Of a stretch of 64,000 bases of DNA, positions 1-8,049 are shown one piece after another. This stretch comes from Paenibacillus ehimensis NBRC 15659 (GTDB lineage: Bacteria > Bacillota > Bacilli > Paenibacillales > NBRC-103111). Below the pieces are notes generated by a model. It had not been told where the DNA came from. It ran no database searches and saw only the letters and a list, made by a program, of their open reading frames with translations. Numbering within the stretch: position 1 is the stretch's first letter; every line of letters starts with the position of its first letter. The position numbers and the translations under genes are program-made. Where the stretch lies: positions 62,001 to 126,000 of the forward strand of contig NZ_BILX01000011.1 in assembly GCF_004000785.1 (NCBI RefSeq). Direction: 5' to 3'.

Positions 1-34
1 ACATATGAGTATCGGATACGATTCCGATGCGCAT
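1..34 (-). CDS. YfcE-type metallophosphoesterase, N-terminal fragment
   Basis: Only the first 11 codons lie in the window; the rest runs off the left edge. They read MRIGIVSDTHM. A first beta strand followed directly by Asp-Thr-His is the hallmark of small YfcE/MJ0936-type phosphodiesterases, where the Asp and His bind the catalytic metals. A purine-rich GGAGGGCGGGA stretch at 41-52 on the same strand is a good ribosome site for the ATG at 34. The family assignment rests on the N-terminal signature alone, so the substrate cannot be named. Confidence 0.7.
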   Translation of the reverse strand, partial: MRIGIVSDTHM

Positions 35-93
35 GGCAGCTCCCGCCCTCCATTTACATTGATTTCTTCATTTTACCATACATCCAAGGAAAA

Positions 94-116
94 GAAAAAA
101 GCACCGCAAGGGTGCT
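94..116 (-). terminator. intrinsic terminator
   Basis: Read on the minus strand, AGCACC and GGTGCT arms with a short loop are followed by a run of six T. It lies downstream of the small cysteine-motif gene and is the second of two tandem terminators. Confidence 0.7.
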
Positions 117-132
117 CTCCCGTATCGAACCC

Positions 133-163
133 AAAAACCCGTGAACAATAAAAGTCCACGGGT
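133..163 (-). terminator. intrinsic terminator, first of a tandem pair
   Basis: ACCCGTG and CACGGGT form a 7-bp stem with a 13-base loop, followed on the minus strand by TTTTTGGG. It is placed to end the gene at 184-459. Confidence 0.65.
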
Positions 164-183
164 CGTTCGAACGGTCCGTCGGG

Positions 184-459
184 TTAAGCTTGCGGAGTAC
201 CCGCCAAGTCAAGCGCTTGAGACGAAATGTTTTCTTTGAACTTGGACATGCAGTTGCACAAAAAGTCTTTGCGGCAAATCGGGCAAGGCTCCTTAAGCAG
301 CCGGTTAATATGGGTTGGCGTGACGTTGCCTGCCGGGTCACGTTCGTAAATAAGACGGCAAACCGTCCGATCCTTCAGTTGTGCTACGATTTCGAACAAT
401 CCGTTTTTCGGATTGTGACTGACGATTTTGGCATCGATGACCTGTGGTTGGTACGCCAT
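184..459 (-). CDS. small cysteine-motif protein of unknown function
   Basis: This gene encodes 91 residues with no family I recognise. The visible feature is a cysteine cluster near residues 59-69, of the form CPICRKDFLCNC, which looks like a metal-binding knuckle, although only one clean C-x2-C pair is present. The rest is mixed charged and polar, without a signal peptide or membrane segment. A ribosome site AAAGAGGTG precedes the ATG at 459, and two terminators follow, which supports a real single-gene unit. It could be a small regulator or a zinc-binding housekeeping protein; no function is assigned. Confidence 0.75.
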   Translation of the reverse strand: MAYQPQVIDAKIVSHNPKNGLFEIVAQLKDRTVCRLIYERDPAGNVTPTHINRLLKEPCPICRKDFLCNCMSKFKENISSQALDLAGTPQA

Positions 460-526
460 CTACAGCACCTCTTTCAACGATATAGTGAGCGGCAAAAAAT
501 AATCGTATTATCAATCATATCGTTTT

Positions 527-1315
527 TTAACGGTCGCCGTCAAGCAGATTCCCGAGACCGCCCAAAATGCTGCCTTCCTCCTTGCGCCCGCCGGTCCGCG
601 CCGCGCTCATCACCCGGTCCGCCAACCGGCTGAACGGCAGCGATTGAATCCATACCCGGCCCGGTCCCCGCAGCGTGGCGAAGAAGAGCCCTTCGCCGCC
701 GAAGATCGCCGTCTTGATGCCTTTGACGAATTCGATGTCGTAATCTACATCCTGCGTCATCGCAACCAGACATCCGGTATCCACGCGGATCATTTCGCCC
801 GGACCCAGCACTTTCTCATGAATCGCTCCGCCCGCGTGAACGAACGCCAGACCGTCGCCTTCAATCTTCTGCATAATGAAGCCCTCGCCCCCGAAAAATC
901 CGGCGCCCAGCTTGCGCTGAAACTCGATGCCGACCGAAACGCCCTTCGCGGCGCACAGAAACGCATCCTTTTGGCAGATCAGCTTGCCGTTCAGCTCCAT
1001 CAGATCCATCGGCAAAATGCGGCCGGGATAAGGAGATGCAAAGCTGACGCATTCCTTGCCCGAGCCCCGGTTCGTAAACGCGGTCATGAACAAGCTCTCG
1101 CCCGTGAGCAGCCGCTTGCCAGCGCCGAACAGCTTTCCGACGAAGCCTTTGTTCTGCTCGCTCCCGTCGCCGAAAATCGTTTCCATCTGGATATTCTGGT
1201 CCATCATCATCATTGATCCGGCTTCGGCAAAAACGGTTTCTCCCGGGTCCAGCTCGACCTCGACAAACTGCATTTCCGAACCGACAATCCGGTAATCAAC
1301 TTCATGTGCATTCAT
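527..1315 (-). CDS. AIM24 / TIGR00266 family protein
   Basis: The product is 262 residues, the usual size for the bacterial AIM24 (TIGR00266) beta-sandwich family. The repeated glycine-rich signatures GAGFFGGEGF (residues 137-146) and IFGGEGLFFATL (about 205-216) are typical, as is the N-terminal pattern ending in AEAGSMM. The molecular role of the family in bacteria is unclear; the mitochondrial relative helps organise the inner membrane. AAAGGAG lies just ahead of the ATG. The C-terminal tail is rich in glycine, arginine and glutamate. It is transcribed alone or with the gene at 184-459, 67 bases downstream. Confidence 0.85.
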   Translation of the reverse strand: MNAHEVDYRIVGSEMQFVEVELDPGETVFAEAGSMMMMDQNIQMETIFGDGSEQNKGFVGKLFGAGKRLLTGESLFMTAFTNRGSGKECVSFASPYPGRILPMDLMELNGKLICQKDAFLCAAKGVSVGIEFQRKLGAGFFGGEGFIMQKIEGDGLAFVHAGGAIHEKVLGPGEMIRVDTGCLVAMTQDVDYDIEFVKGIKTAIFGGEGLFFATLRGPGRVWIQSLPFSRLADRVMSAARTGGRKEEGSILGGLGNLLDGDR

Positions 1316-1543
1316 GGACTATCTCTCCTTTAGAGGGGTTATACCCGTTGTCAAAATGATGGACTGCTGAAATCCGGCGGGCAGGAGCCGCTGCGCAGGC
1401 GTTTCGTCCTTCCGTCCTGCTTGTCCCGATCCGTGACCCGCGGGATACGCCGACGCTCATGCGTATGCCTTCCGGTACGGCCGTGTACTCTATGAACCGT
1501 ATGGGATGTTATACGCACATCCGGACGCTGCGGTTTCGCGGCC

Positions 1544-2734
1544 TCAGGCCTTGTCCGTCCCGTACTCGATACGCAGGTGCGAAGCGGCTTCCTTGGCCTG
1601 CTGGCGGGCAGCTTCCACCGTCTCCGCCGAGCTCAAAGCAACAGCCATGCGCCGGCCCGGCTTCGTCTCCGGCTTGCCGAACACGCGAACTTGGGAATTC
1701 GGGACCGCCAGCGCCTGTTCAAGCCCGCCTATGCGAAAATCCGACGTTTCCCGGTCCGCCTTCAGCGTGTAAGAGGCCGCAGGTGTCAGCAGCCGCACAT
1801 TCGGGATCGGGAACCCAAGGATCGCCCGCACGTGCAAGGCAAATTCGGACAAATCCTGCGAGGCCATCGTCACCATTCCCGTATCGTGCGGACGAGGGCT
1901 CACCTCGCTGAAGTAGACCTTGTCCGGCGCAAGGAACAATTCCACCCCGTAAATGCCGGCGCCGCCAAGCGCTTCGGTGATCGCTCCCGCCACCCGCTGC
2001 GCCTCTGCGATTTGAGCGTCGCTCATCGCATGCGGCTGCCACGATTCGATGTAATCGCCGTCCTTTTGAATATGGCCGATCGGGGCGCAATACGTCGTTC
2101 CGGAGACGGATCGGACAGTAAGCAAGGTAATTTCCGAATCGAATCGGATGAATTCTTCCACGATGACGCGGGTCTTTTTGGCCCGGCCGCCTTCCATGGC
2201 GTAGTTCCAGCAAGCTTCCGCGTCTTCCGGCGTGCGGCAAACGCTCTGCCCTTTGCCCGATGAGCTCATAATCGGCTTGATGACGCACGGCGTCCCGATC
2301 GTCGCGACAGCCTCTTGCAGCTCCTCCAGGCTGTCGGCGAACGCGTACTTCGCCGTCGGTAAACCAAGCGTTTCCGCGGCCAGCCTGCGGATGCCTTCCC
2401 GGTCCATCGTCAGCCTCGCTGCGGTTGCCGTAGGCACGACACGGTAGCCTTCGCTTTCCAGCTCCACCAAGGTTGGCGTCGCAATCGCTTCGATCTCGGG
2501 CACGATAAGATCGGGGCGTTCGTTCTCAATGACTTGGCGCAGCTCCCCGCCGTCCAGCATGTTGACGACATAGGATCGGTGCGCTACCTGCATAGCGGGC
2601 GCATTGGCGTAACGGTCGACCGCGATCGTTTCCACGCCAAGACGCTGGGCTTCAAGAATGACCTCCTTGCCCAGCTCGCCTGCTCCCAGCAGCATCATTT
2701 TTTTCGCGTTCGTCGATAACGGTGCACCGTACAT
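1544..2734 (-). CDS. purT: formate-dependent phosphoribosylglycinamide formyltransferase
   Basis: PurT makes formyl-GAR from GAR, formate and ATP in purine synthesis, a folate-free alternative to PurN. The 396 residues match the usual size (about 392). Visible are the N-terminal GAGELGKE loop (residues 17-24), the ATP-grasp loop SSSGKGQS (157-164), and the metal/substrate stretch [13 protein letters not shown] in the second half. A ribosome site AGGGGGAA sits 6-8 bases before the ATG, and a consensus promoter lies upstream. It is a single gene, away from any pur operon and divergent from the HxlR regulator. Confidence 0.95.
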   Translation of the reverse strand: MYGAPLSTNAKKMMLLGAGELGKEVILEAQRLGVETIAVDRYANAPAMQVAHRSYVVNMLDGGELRQVIENERPDLIVPEIEAIATPTLVELESEGYRVVPTATAARLTMDREGIRRLAAETLGLPTAKYAFADSLEELQEAVATIGTPCVIKPIMSSSGKGQSVCRTPEDAEACWNYAMEGGRAKKTRVIVEEFIRFDSEITLLTVRSVSGTTYCAPIGHIQKDGDYIESWQPHAMSDAQIAEAQRVAGAITEALGGAGIYGVELFLAPDKVYFSEVSPRPHDTGMVTMASQDLSEFALHVRAILGFPIPNVRLLTPAASYTLKADRETSDFRIGGLEQALAVPNSQVRVFGKPETKPGRRMAVALSSAETVEAARQQAKEAASHLRIEYGTDKA

Positions 2735-2784
2735 GGAAGGTTCCCCCTGAATGATGGTATGATTTTCATGAAAGTCCTATCGCT

Positions 2785-2813
2785 GTTATACTTTACTTTA
2801 TTCGAATTTTCAA
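2785..2813 (-). promoter_or_regulatory. sigma-A promoter of purT
   Basis: On the minus strand TTGAAA (2813-2808) and TATAAC (2790-2785) are separated by exactly 17 bases, about 50 bases before the purT start. Confidence 0.75.
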
Positions 2814-2920
2814 CTCTAATCTGCGACGAAAAACGACAAAATTCGTTCGAAGCCAAGAAAAGCCCCGCAGCGTCTGGGACGAACGGAGCTGCTGCCAAAG
2901 CAAGCAAAAACGAAACAAAA

Positions 2921-2943
2921 AACTTACTTTTGTCAAGTAACTT
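2921..2943. promoter_or_regulatory. candidate HxlR operator palindrome
   Basis: TTACTT (2924-2929) and AAGTAA (2935-2940) form a perfect dyad around a 5-base centre, and the symmetry extends outward with one mismatch per side. It lies 38-54 bases before the hxlR start and close to a TAAAAT -10-like element at 2948-2953. HxlR-family repressors bind such short TACTT-type dyads at their own promoters, so autoregulation is the simplest reading. Confidence 0.5.
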
Positions 2944-2977
2944 ATGCTAAAATGAACATTAAGAAGAGGTGAAAACG

Positions 2978-3295
2978 ATGGCAGAACATCCGCATCATTT
3001 ATGTCCCAAATTCGAAGCCGCCTTTGAAATTTTAGGCAAGCGCTGGACCGGTCTGATTATCCGGGCATTATTGGGAGGTCCGTGCCGCTTTAAAGATATC
3101 TCCGAGATGATTCCCGGAATGAGCGACCGCATGCTTGCCGAACGCTTCAAAGAGCTGGAGGCCGCCGGATTAATCAGCAGGCACGTCTACCCCGAGACGC
3201 CGGTCCGGATCGAATACGAATTGACAAGTAAGGGAAAAGCACTGGAACCAGTTATGAATGCCGTTCAAAAGTGGGGAGAAACGTGGGTCGAATGA
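2978..3295 (+). CDS. HxlR family transcriptional regulator
   Basis: This is a winged-helix regulator of 105 residues. The conserved core is LGKRWTGLIIRALL, then RFKDISEMIPGMSDRML and a wing region ending in YELTSKGKAL, which is the HxlR/DUF24 pattern. A single N-terminal Cys in HLCPKFE (residue 9) occupies the position that senses thiol or quinone stress in YodB- and HypR-like members. I chose the ATG at 2978 because AGAGGTG sits 7 bases ahead; a GTG at 2969 is also open. No co-directional target gene follows, so beyond self-control its targets are unknown. Confidence 0.9.
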   Translation: MAEHPHHLCPKFEAAFEILGKRWTGLIIRALLGGPCRFKDISEMIPGMSDRMLAERFKELEAAGLISRHVYPETPVRIEYELTSKGKALEPVMNAVQKWGETWVE

Positions 3296-3339
3296 CCCCG
3301 TTTCTTGTCATGCCCTCCCATGCTACAATGGAAGAGGCG

Positions 3340-3447
3340 TTAATCGTGGTGGACAAGCTCGGTCGTCCAGGTGACCGGGGAATAGAACATACGGTGCCCG
3401 CACTGCGGGCATTTGATTTTCATGTCCAGCTCGTTCAAGCCGTTCAT
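3340..3447 (-). CDS. possible tiny zinc-ribbon ORF in the 3296-3626 gap
   Basis: The 330-base gap between hxlR and the Spo0E-like gene holds no clear gene. The best candidate is this 35-codon frame, which contains KIKCPQCGHRMFY, a one-knuckle zinc-ribbon motif. The same bases form a TGCCCGC/GCGGGCA hairpin, so the plus strand also reads CPHCGH in another frame; only one reading, or neither, can be real. No good ribosome site precedes the ATG at 3447 or the inner ATG at 3423. On the plus strand the hairpin is followed by TTTGATTTT and could be a weak terminator for hxlR. The remainder, 3448-3626, shows nothing convincing. Confidence 0.28.
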   Translation of the reverse strand: MNGLNELDMKIKCPQCGHRMFYSPVTWTTELVHHD

Positions 3448-3626
3448 AAATAACGCAAGCGAAAAGGACGATTCATAGTCGACCGTCCGAAGCCATCTCG
3501 TTATGGGACATCACTGCAGCTCGAAGCATTGCAGCAAGCACGAACTTTGTAAGCGCTGCTCATGGAAAGGCGCATCCTTCCAAAAAAGTAACTATCCTTC
3601 TTTGGCATGGCCTCCTGTCGACGATT

Positions 3627-3809
3627 TTATACGGCGGTTTGCCTGGCCGACTGCGGCGGGCGCATGGCAAGCAAAATGAGCTCGTCGAGCTCCATGCTTT
3701 TATGTACGACTTCCGGATCGGTCAACAAGCAGCCTTGGCCGGTAACCAAAGCGTTCAACTCTTCGATACAGTTGCGAATTCGGCGTTCCAACTGTGCATG
3801 GATCAGCAT
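3627..3809 (-). CDS. Spo0E-like aspartyl-phosphate phosphatase
   Basis: The product is a 60-residue two-helix protein of the Spo0E family, whose members dephosphorylate Spo0A~P and delay sporulation. The family signature S-x2-LD appears as SMELDELI near the C-terminus, preceded by an amphipathic helix with IEELNALV. I use the ATG at 3809 because a perfect AAGGAGGT lies 6 bases upstream; the longer open frame to 3965 would add a basic extension unlike the family. It is divergent from the response regulator at 4001. Confidence 0.85.
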   Translation of the reverse strand: MLIHAQLERRIRNCIEELNALVTGQGCLLTDPEVVHKSMELDELILLAMRPPQSARQTAV

Positions 3810-4000
3810 CGGTATACCTCCTTGGCTTTGTTCGTGTAAACGAACGGCCGTCCGTTTCCGTGCCGGTTTCTTCGCTTCTTCAGGCTCTCTATGTCTTTGA
3901 TTATGAAGGACTTTCATTAAAAAAGTAGCAGCCGCATATTTGATTTTTATTAGGTTTCTTAACATTTATCTAATACTTCATTTCGTCGAGGTGGCACGTC

Positions 4001-4711
4001 ATGTCTAGAGTATTGCTGGTTGAGGATGATCAAAGTATTGCGGATATGATATCCATTTACTTGAGCGAAGAAAATTATACCGTGTATTGCGCAGCCGACG
4101 GCAAGCAGGGCAAAGAATTGTTCAGCCAGCATGAGCCGGATGTCGTTATTCTTGATTTGATGCTTCCCGATACGAACGGCATCGAGCTGTGCAAGCACTT
4201 TCGCACCGTCTCCAACGTACCGATCATGATCGTTTCCGCCAAAAGCGAGGTATCCGAACGCGTCAACGCGCTGATGATCGGTGCCGACGATTATTTGTGC
4301 AAGCCGTTCAGCATGCGGGAGCTGGCCGCGCGCACGAGTGCGCTTCTGCGCCGCTCCGCCTTAAACCAAACGTTCAAACCTGCGGCCGCGGACCCTGTGC
4401 CGACGGAAACGAAGGACATCGTCCTCGACTTGGAAAAGCGGGGCATCTACTTGCACGGTCAAGCGGTGGAAACGACCTATTCCGAATTTGAAATCATGAA
4501 AAATTTCTGGCTCCATCCGGGCAAAGTATTTTCAAGAGAAGAGCTGCTGAACAAAATTCGCGGCATTGATTCCTTCGTGACCGAACGTTCGGTAGACGTA
4601 CACATTACCAATCTTCGCAAAAAAATCGAGGCGGATCCCAAAGAGCCCAAATATATCAAAACCGTATGGGGCGTCGGATATAAATTCGAAATGCCAACGA
4701 GGGCCAATTAA
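4001..4711 (+). CDS. OmpR/PhoB-type response regulator (orphan)
   Basis: The 236-residue regulator has a receiver domain (acidic pair in LLVEDDQS, phospho-acceptor Asp in DVVILDLMLPD near residue 53, Lys in YLCKPFS near 104) and a C-terminal winged helix with FSREELLNKIRG and the closing VWGVGYKFE. GAGGTGG precedes the ATG. No histidine kinase gene is adjacent, which makes it an orphan locally. The short divergent gap to the Spo0E-like gene suggests shared control. Targets cannot be read from the sequence. A strong bidirectional terminator follows. Confidence 0.92.
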   Translation: MSRVLLVEDDQSIADMISIYLSEENYTVYCAADGKQGKELFSQHEPDVVILDLMLPDTNGIELCKHFRTVSNVPIMIVSAKSEVSERVNALMIGADDYLCKPFSMRELAARTSALLRRSALNQTFKPAAADPVPTETKDIVLDLEKRGIYLHGQAVETTYSEFEIMKNFWLHPGKVFSREELLNKIRGIDSFVTERSVDVHITNLRKKIEADPKEPKYIKTVWGVGYKFEMPTRAN

Positions 4712-4761
4712 CCAGGACCAACGGCTGAGCCGTCCTGAAACTTAGCATTTTGATCGACAAA

Positions 4762-4814
4762 AAAATCCGGCCGGGCACGCAACCTTGTCAAGCGTTGCGA
4801 CCGGCCGGATTTTG
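4762..4814. terminator. bidirectional terminator
   Basis: AAAATCCGGCCGG and CCGGCCGGATTTT form a long stem with an inner CGCAAC/GTTGCG pairing. It separates the response regulator from the convergent lipoprotein gene and has A/T runs on both sides. Confidence 0.85.
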
Positions 4815-4829
4815 CATCCGGCGAAACCG

Positions 4830-5570
4830 TTATTTGCGCGTATTGGCATCGTCCGGAAATACGTGCTGAGTCAAAGTGTTGAACTCGTTCACATAATTGC
4901 TCATGGTGCCGCGCTCCTGCTCTTCCTTCGCATAGAAGCGGACACGCTGGACGAAATTCGGGTTGGCCGATACGTATACCTGCTGAATATTGGTTGGCGC
5001 CATCGACATGACGAGCTTGCGGATTTCATCGGCCTTTCCGGTCGACAGCCCCCCGTTTTCCGTCCACGAATACCGGCTCGGCCCTTTATCCGTTCCTCCG
5101 AATATCCCGACCCCGCCTTTAGACGTCACCTGATACCCCAGCATGTCCGGCGACGCCTCGGCTTCGGGGCTATGCCCGTCCAAAACGACTGCCACATAGC
5201 CGTTCACTTCCGTCAGCAGCACTTGGGCCTCACGGACACCGGAGACGCCCTTCACCCGCTCGGCGATCTGCGGTGCGAATGCCATCGTTCCCGCCGAGTG
5301 CCGGTTCGTCATGTCGAGCTGCTTTCGTCCGCTGTATTCTATCCCTTGCCGGCTCTGCTGCTCGTCTACCCAACGCTGCTTCACTCCAAGCGACCCGTCT
5401 TCGTTATTGCGGGAATCGCGGTCATACAGGGCTTGCTGCCGGTAATCCTCCAGCCCGCCGCCGGGCCGGCTGGCCTGCGGCCTGTTCCCGCCGCACGCGC
5501 TTTGCAGCAGCAAGCAGCCGGCTGCAGCGAGCAGAAGCAGCCCCTTTCGGTTTATCGCGGTGTTCATCAT
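4830..5570 (-). CDS. YhcN/YlaJ family sporulation lipoprotein
   Basis: A lipoprotein signal peptide with a lipobox-like LLQSAC is followed by a low-complexity Gly/Arg/Gln linker and a globular domain containing VKGVSGVREAQVLLT and YVAVVLDG, the BON-like YhcN/YlaJ fold. Family members are spore-associated lipoproteins, made in the forespore in B. subtilis. It is longer than YhcN because of an insert (about residues 130-185). I start at the ATG of MMNTAIN, with AGGAGG upstream, rather than the longer open frame to 5612. A sporulation promoter was not identified. Confidence 0.85.
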   Translation of the reverse strand: MMNTAINRKGLLLLAAAGCLLLQSACGGNRPQASRPGGGLEDYRQQALYDRDSRNNEDGSLGVKQRWVDEQQSRQGIEYSGRKQLDMTNRHSAGTMAFAPQIAERVKGVSGVREAQVLLTEVNGYVAVVLDGHSPEAEASPDMLGYQVTSKGGVGIFGGTDKGPSRYSWTENGGLSTGKADEIRKLVMSMAPTNIQQVYVSANPNFVQRVRFYAKEEQERGTMSNYVNEFNTLTQHVFPDDANTRK

Positions 5571-5650
5571 CCTGTCGTGTCCCTCCTGTAGACCTGCCCT
5601 CGTAAGGCTCACGCTTAGGATGAATCACCCGCCGGAAAATATGCGCAGCG

Positions 5651-6166
5651 CTACTTCTTTTCGCTATTGTCCGGATTTAGCCGCTCCAGCAGCTCGCGGA
5701 CTTTTTGTTCCGATACGTCTCCCGCTTGCTTGAAGCGCGCAAGCTGCTCCGCGATGTCGCGGCCGATCGCTTCGTGCTCGGCTTCTGCCGCCGCATAGCC
5801 AGGGTCGAACCATACATACTCGCCTTCAGGGCCGTTGCGCAGAAACGGCTTGCCCCAGTGGGCCGGATAATCGTAAGGCGCTTCTCCGAATAAAAAACCG
5901 AGCACCTCGTCGCTTTCCAGCGGCATCAAATGGTGGAACGATTCTTCCTGCGCGGCCTCCGGTCCCGCCGGGATCGCGGCTAAATTCCGGTGCAAGTAGG
6001 CGTAATGCAGGTAGTGCTCTCCCGTCGCCTTGTCTTTGGCGATCTCATACAGTTCAAGCGCATCTTCTTTCAACACGCGCACGGAGTCGAGCCGCTCCCC
6101 GATTTCTTCGCCCGGGATACGCTTCCGGCTGCTCCAGGACGCCTTCGGATCGTTTGCTTCCGACAT
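5651..6166 (-). CDS. hypothetical protein, acidic, 171 residues
   Basis: I do not recognise a family. The start at MSEANDPK has a GAGGAGG ribosome site 11 bases upstream; the longer open frame is a Cys-rich artefact overlapping the channel gene. The protein is soluble, rich in Glu and aromatic residues, with patterns such as HHLMPLESDEVLGFLFG and a helical C-terminus (KVRELLERLNPD). It begins 17 bases after the TRIC-type channel gene and is probably co-transcribed with it and the dehydrogenase. No signal peptide or membrane segment is visible. Confidence 0.8.
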   Translation of the reverse strand: MSEANDPKASWSSRKRIPGEEIGERLDSVRVLKEDALELYEIAKDKATGEHYLHYAYLHRNLAAIPAGPEAAQEESFHHLMPLESDEVLGFLFGEAPYDYPAHWGKPFLRNGPEGEYVWFDPGYAAAEAEHEAIGRDIAEQLARFKQAGDVSEQKVRELLERLNPDNSEKK

Positions 6167-6182
6167 TATGCTCTTAGCCTCC

Positions 6183-6851
6183 TCAGCTTTCTTTGAGCGG
6201 CCGTTCCTCGTCAAGCCGCAGCGTACGCCGCGGCAGCCGCCATTTGTACAGCACCGACAGCATCCGCAATATAACGATAATCGCAAATAGACCGAGCAGC
6301 GGCCACGAACCCTGGAACCAGCCGATCCCGATCAGAAATCCCGCCAGCATCCCCCAGACCGCATATATTTCGTCACGCAATACAAGCGGCTTCCGTCCGG
6401 CCAGCACATCGCGGATGATCCCGCCGCCGATCCCGGTCATCATCGCAGCGACGATGACCGCGCTCAGCGGAGCATGCATCTGTACCGCATACAGCGCGCC
6501 TTGAATGGAGAATGCCGACAAGCCGACAGCGTCGAACAAAGATTCCCACGTCTTCCAACGGCGAATCCAGATGACCGGAACGATAAAAACAAGAAACGCC
6601 GCTATAAGCGCCGTTTTCAGATAAAGTCCCTGCGTCCATAACGTGTTGACCGGAATGCCGATCAGCAAGTTCCGGACGACTCCGCCGCCGAACGCCGTCA
6701 CAAAGGCCAGCACAAAAACGCCCAGAATATCGTACTCTTCTTCCATGGCAACGACCGCGCCGGAAATAGCGAACGCGATCGTGCCGATGATGCTGAATAA
6801 TTGCAAATTCATCTGAAGCAGTTCATCCATAAGGGTTAATCCAAGCTCCAA
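6183..6851 (-). CDS. trimeric intracellular cation (TRIC/UPF0126) channel protein
   Basis: This is a seven-helix membrane protein of the TRIC/UPF0126 family. Each half carries a glycine-rich kinked helix, GGGVVRNLLIG in repeat one and GIGGGIIRDVLAG in repeat two, which line the pore in TRIC structures. Bacterial members conduct K+ or other small solutes; the substrate here is unknown. The annotated start is a TTG inside the end of the dehydrogenase gene; the ATG at 6830 is equally plausible. The overlap suggests translational coupling in one operon. Confidence 0.9.
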   Translation of the reverse strand: MELGLTLMDELLQMNLQLFSIIGTIAFAISGAVVAMEEEYDILGVFVLAFVTAFGGGVVRNLLIGIPVNTLWTQGLYLKTALIAAFLVFIVPVIWIRRWKTWESLFDAVGLSAFSIQGALYAVQMHAPLSAVIVAAMMTGIGGGIIRDVLAGRKPLVLRDEIYAVWGMLAGFLIGIGWFQGSWPLLGLFAIIVILRMLSVLYKWRLPRRTLRLDEERPLKES

Positions 6852-7915
6852 TCCAGCGTAACGAGTTGACCCGTACGGGACGACTCATAGATCGCTTCCA
6901 GCACTAAACTGTTCGTCAGCCCTGACATCGCAGACGTAAGCGGCTCGCGGTGGTCGCGGATACAATCGAGGAAATGGCGGCTCATCCGCTGACGAGGCCC
7001 TTCATCATTCGAATCCACCGTCAGCTCCACGTCGGCGGTCCGGTCGAACAGCTCGGTATGCAGCGTTCCGCTTCCTGCTCGCAGGGAAGCGCCTCCCTCG
7101 GAGCCCATCAGGTAAATATAAGGCCCATTATCGATAAAATCGGTATTGGCAGCCCAGCTTACATCAAGCGACAGCGTGCTGCCGTTATCCAGCTTGATAA
7201 GCGCGGTCGCCAGATCCTCCACGTCATAAAAGCCGTTCCAGTCCGGCTTGCCCCAAGTGCCGATGCCGCGCTTCTTCGGTCCGAATTCGGCATACGTCGT
7301 CCCGAAGACCGAGACCGGCTTCGGACTGCCCATCAAGTGCAGCGACAAATCCAGCATATGCACGCCGATATCGATCAGCGGTCCGCCGCCGGATTTATGC
7401 ATTTGCGTAAACCAAGTGCCCCAGCCCGGAATTCCTTTACGGCGCAGCCAGCCGGTTTTTACGTTATAGATGCTGCCGAGCGCGCCCTTGTCGATTTGTT
7501 CCTTTACCTGCATATTAAGCGATTCCCAACGCATCTGATGCGACATCATCAGCACTTTGCCCGACTTCAGGTGCGCCTTGACGATTTCTTTGGCGGAAGC
7601 CGCATTGACAGCCATCGGCTTCTCGAGCAAAACGTGCTTGCCGGCTTGAAGCGCTTCGATGGCAATGGGGGCATGAGCATCGTTCGGGACGGCGACAATC
7701 ACCGCATCCAGGCACGGGTCCTGCAGCAATTCCTGATAGGTTGCGTAAACGTTCGGAATGTTGTATTCCTTCGCCCGTGCGATCGCCATAGGCTGGTAGA
7801 CGTCCGTTACGGCCGTGACGGCGGCATCCGCGATTTGTATAAATTCCTGAATATGTACGTTGCCGATGTTGCCGGCGCCGATGACGCCGATTTGTATTTT
7901 GTCGTTTGCGCTCAT
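6836..7915 (-). CDS. Gfo/Idh/MocA family oxidoreductase
   Basis: The 359-residue dehydrogenase has an N-terminal Rossmann motif GVIGAGNIGNVH (residues 10-21) and the family signature EKPMA near residue 99. The C-terminal alpha/beta domain includes GGGPLIDIGVHMLDL, whose Asp and His are typical active-site residues. Members oxidise sugars, inositols or related polyols with NAD(P); the substrate cannot be inferred because no transporter or sugar genes are nearby. It leads an operon with the TRIC-type channel and the hypothetical protein. Confidence 0.92.
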   Translation of the reverse strand: MSANDKIQIGVIGAGNIGNVHIQEFIQIADAAVTAVTDVYQPMAIARAKEYNIPNVYATYQELLQDPCLDAVIVAVPNDAHAPIAIEALQAGKHVLLEKPMAVNAASAKEIVKAHLKSGKVLMMSHQMRWESLNMQVKEQIDKGALGSIYNVKTGWLRRKGIPGWGTWFTQMHKSGGGPLIDIGVHMLDLSLHLMGSPKPVSVFGTTYAEFGPKKRGIGTWGKPDWNGFYDVEDLATALIKLDNGSTLSLDVSWAANTDFIDNGPYIYLMGSEGGASLRAGSGTLHTELFDRTADVELTVDSNDEGPRQRMSRHFLDCIRDHREPLTSAMSGLTNSLVLEAIYESSRTGQLVTLDWSLD

Positions 7916-7996
7916 GCGTTAGGCTCCTTCGCTGACGGTTTTCTATGTTCTCAAACAGTTCCACTATACCACAAACTTCGTTCAAGGTGTAACGCA

Positions 7997-8041
7997 AAAA
8001 GCGGCGTCCTTCCGGTTTTTACGCCTGTGGCAGCCGCTTTT
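7997..8041 (-). terminator. terminator of the kinase/regulator operon
   Basis: AAAAGCGGC and GCCGCTTTT pair across a loop that includes a second T-rich stretch. It lies 9 bases after the stop of the LuxR-type regulator and ahead of the dehydrogenase operon. Confidence 0.7.
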
Positions 8042-8049
8042 CGGGCAGC

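Noticed and set aside
1316-1543. Gene or RNA between purT and the AIM24 gene
   Set aside because: The 228 bases show only short inverted repeats (GGCCTGAGGCC); no terminator with a T run or gene was evident.
2735-2920. PurR box pair upstream of purT
   Set aside because: A CGAACGAAT and a TTTTTCG occur, but the spacing is about 9-11 bases instead of the 16-17 expected.
3271-3453. 60-codon plus-strand ORF after hxlR
   Set aside because: It starts inside hxlR, has no ribosome site and no motif.
3300-3480. 6S or other known small RNA
   Set aside because: An extended -10 (TGCTACAAT) and a hairpin occur, but no known RNA core was recognised.
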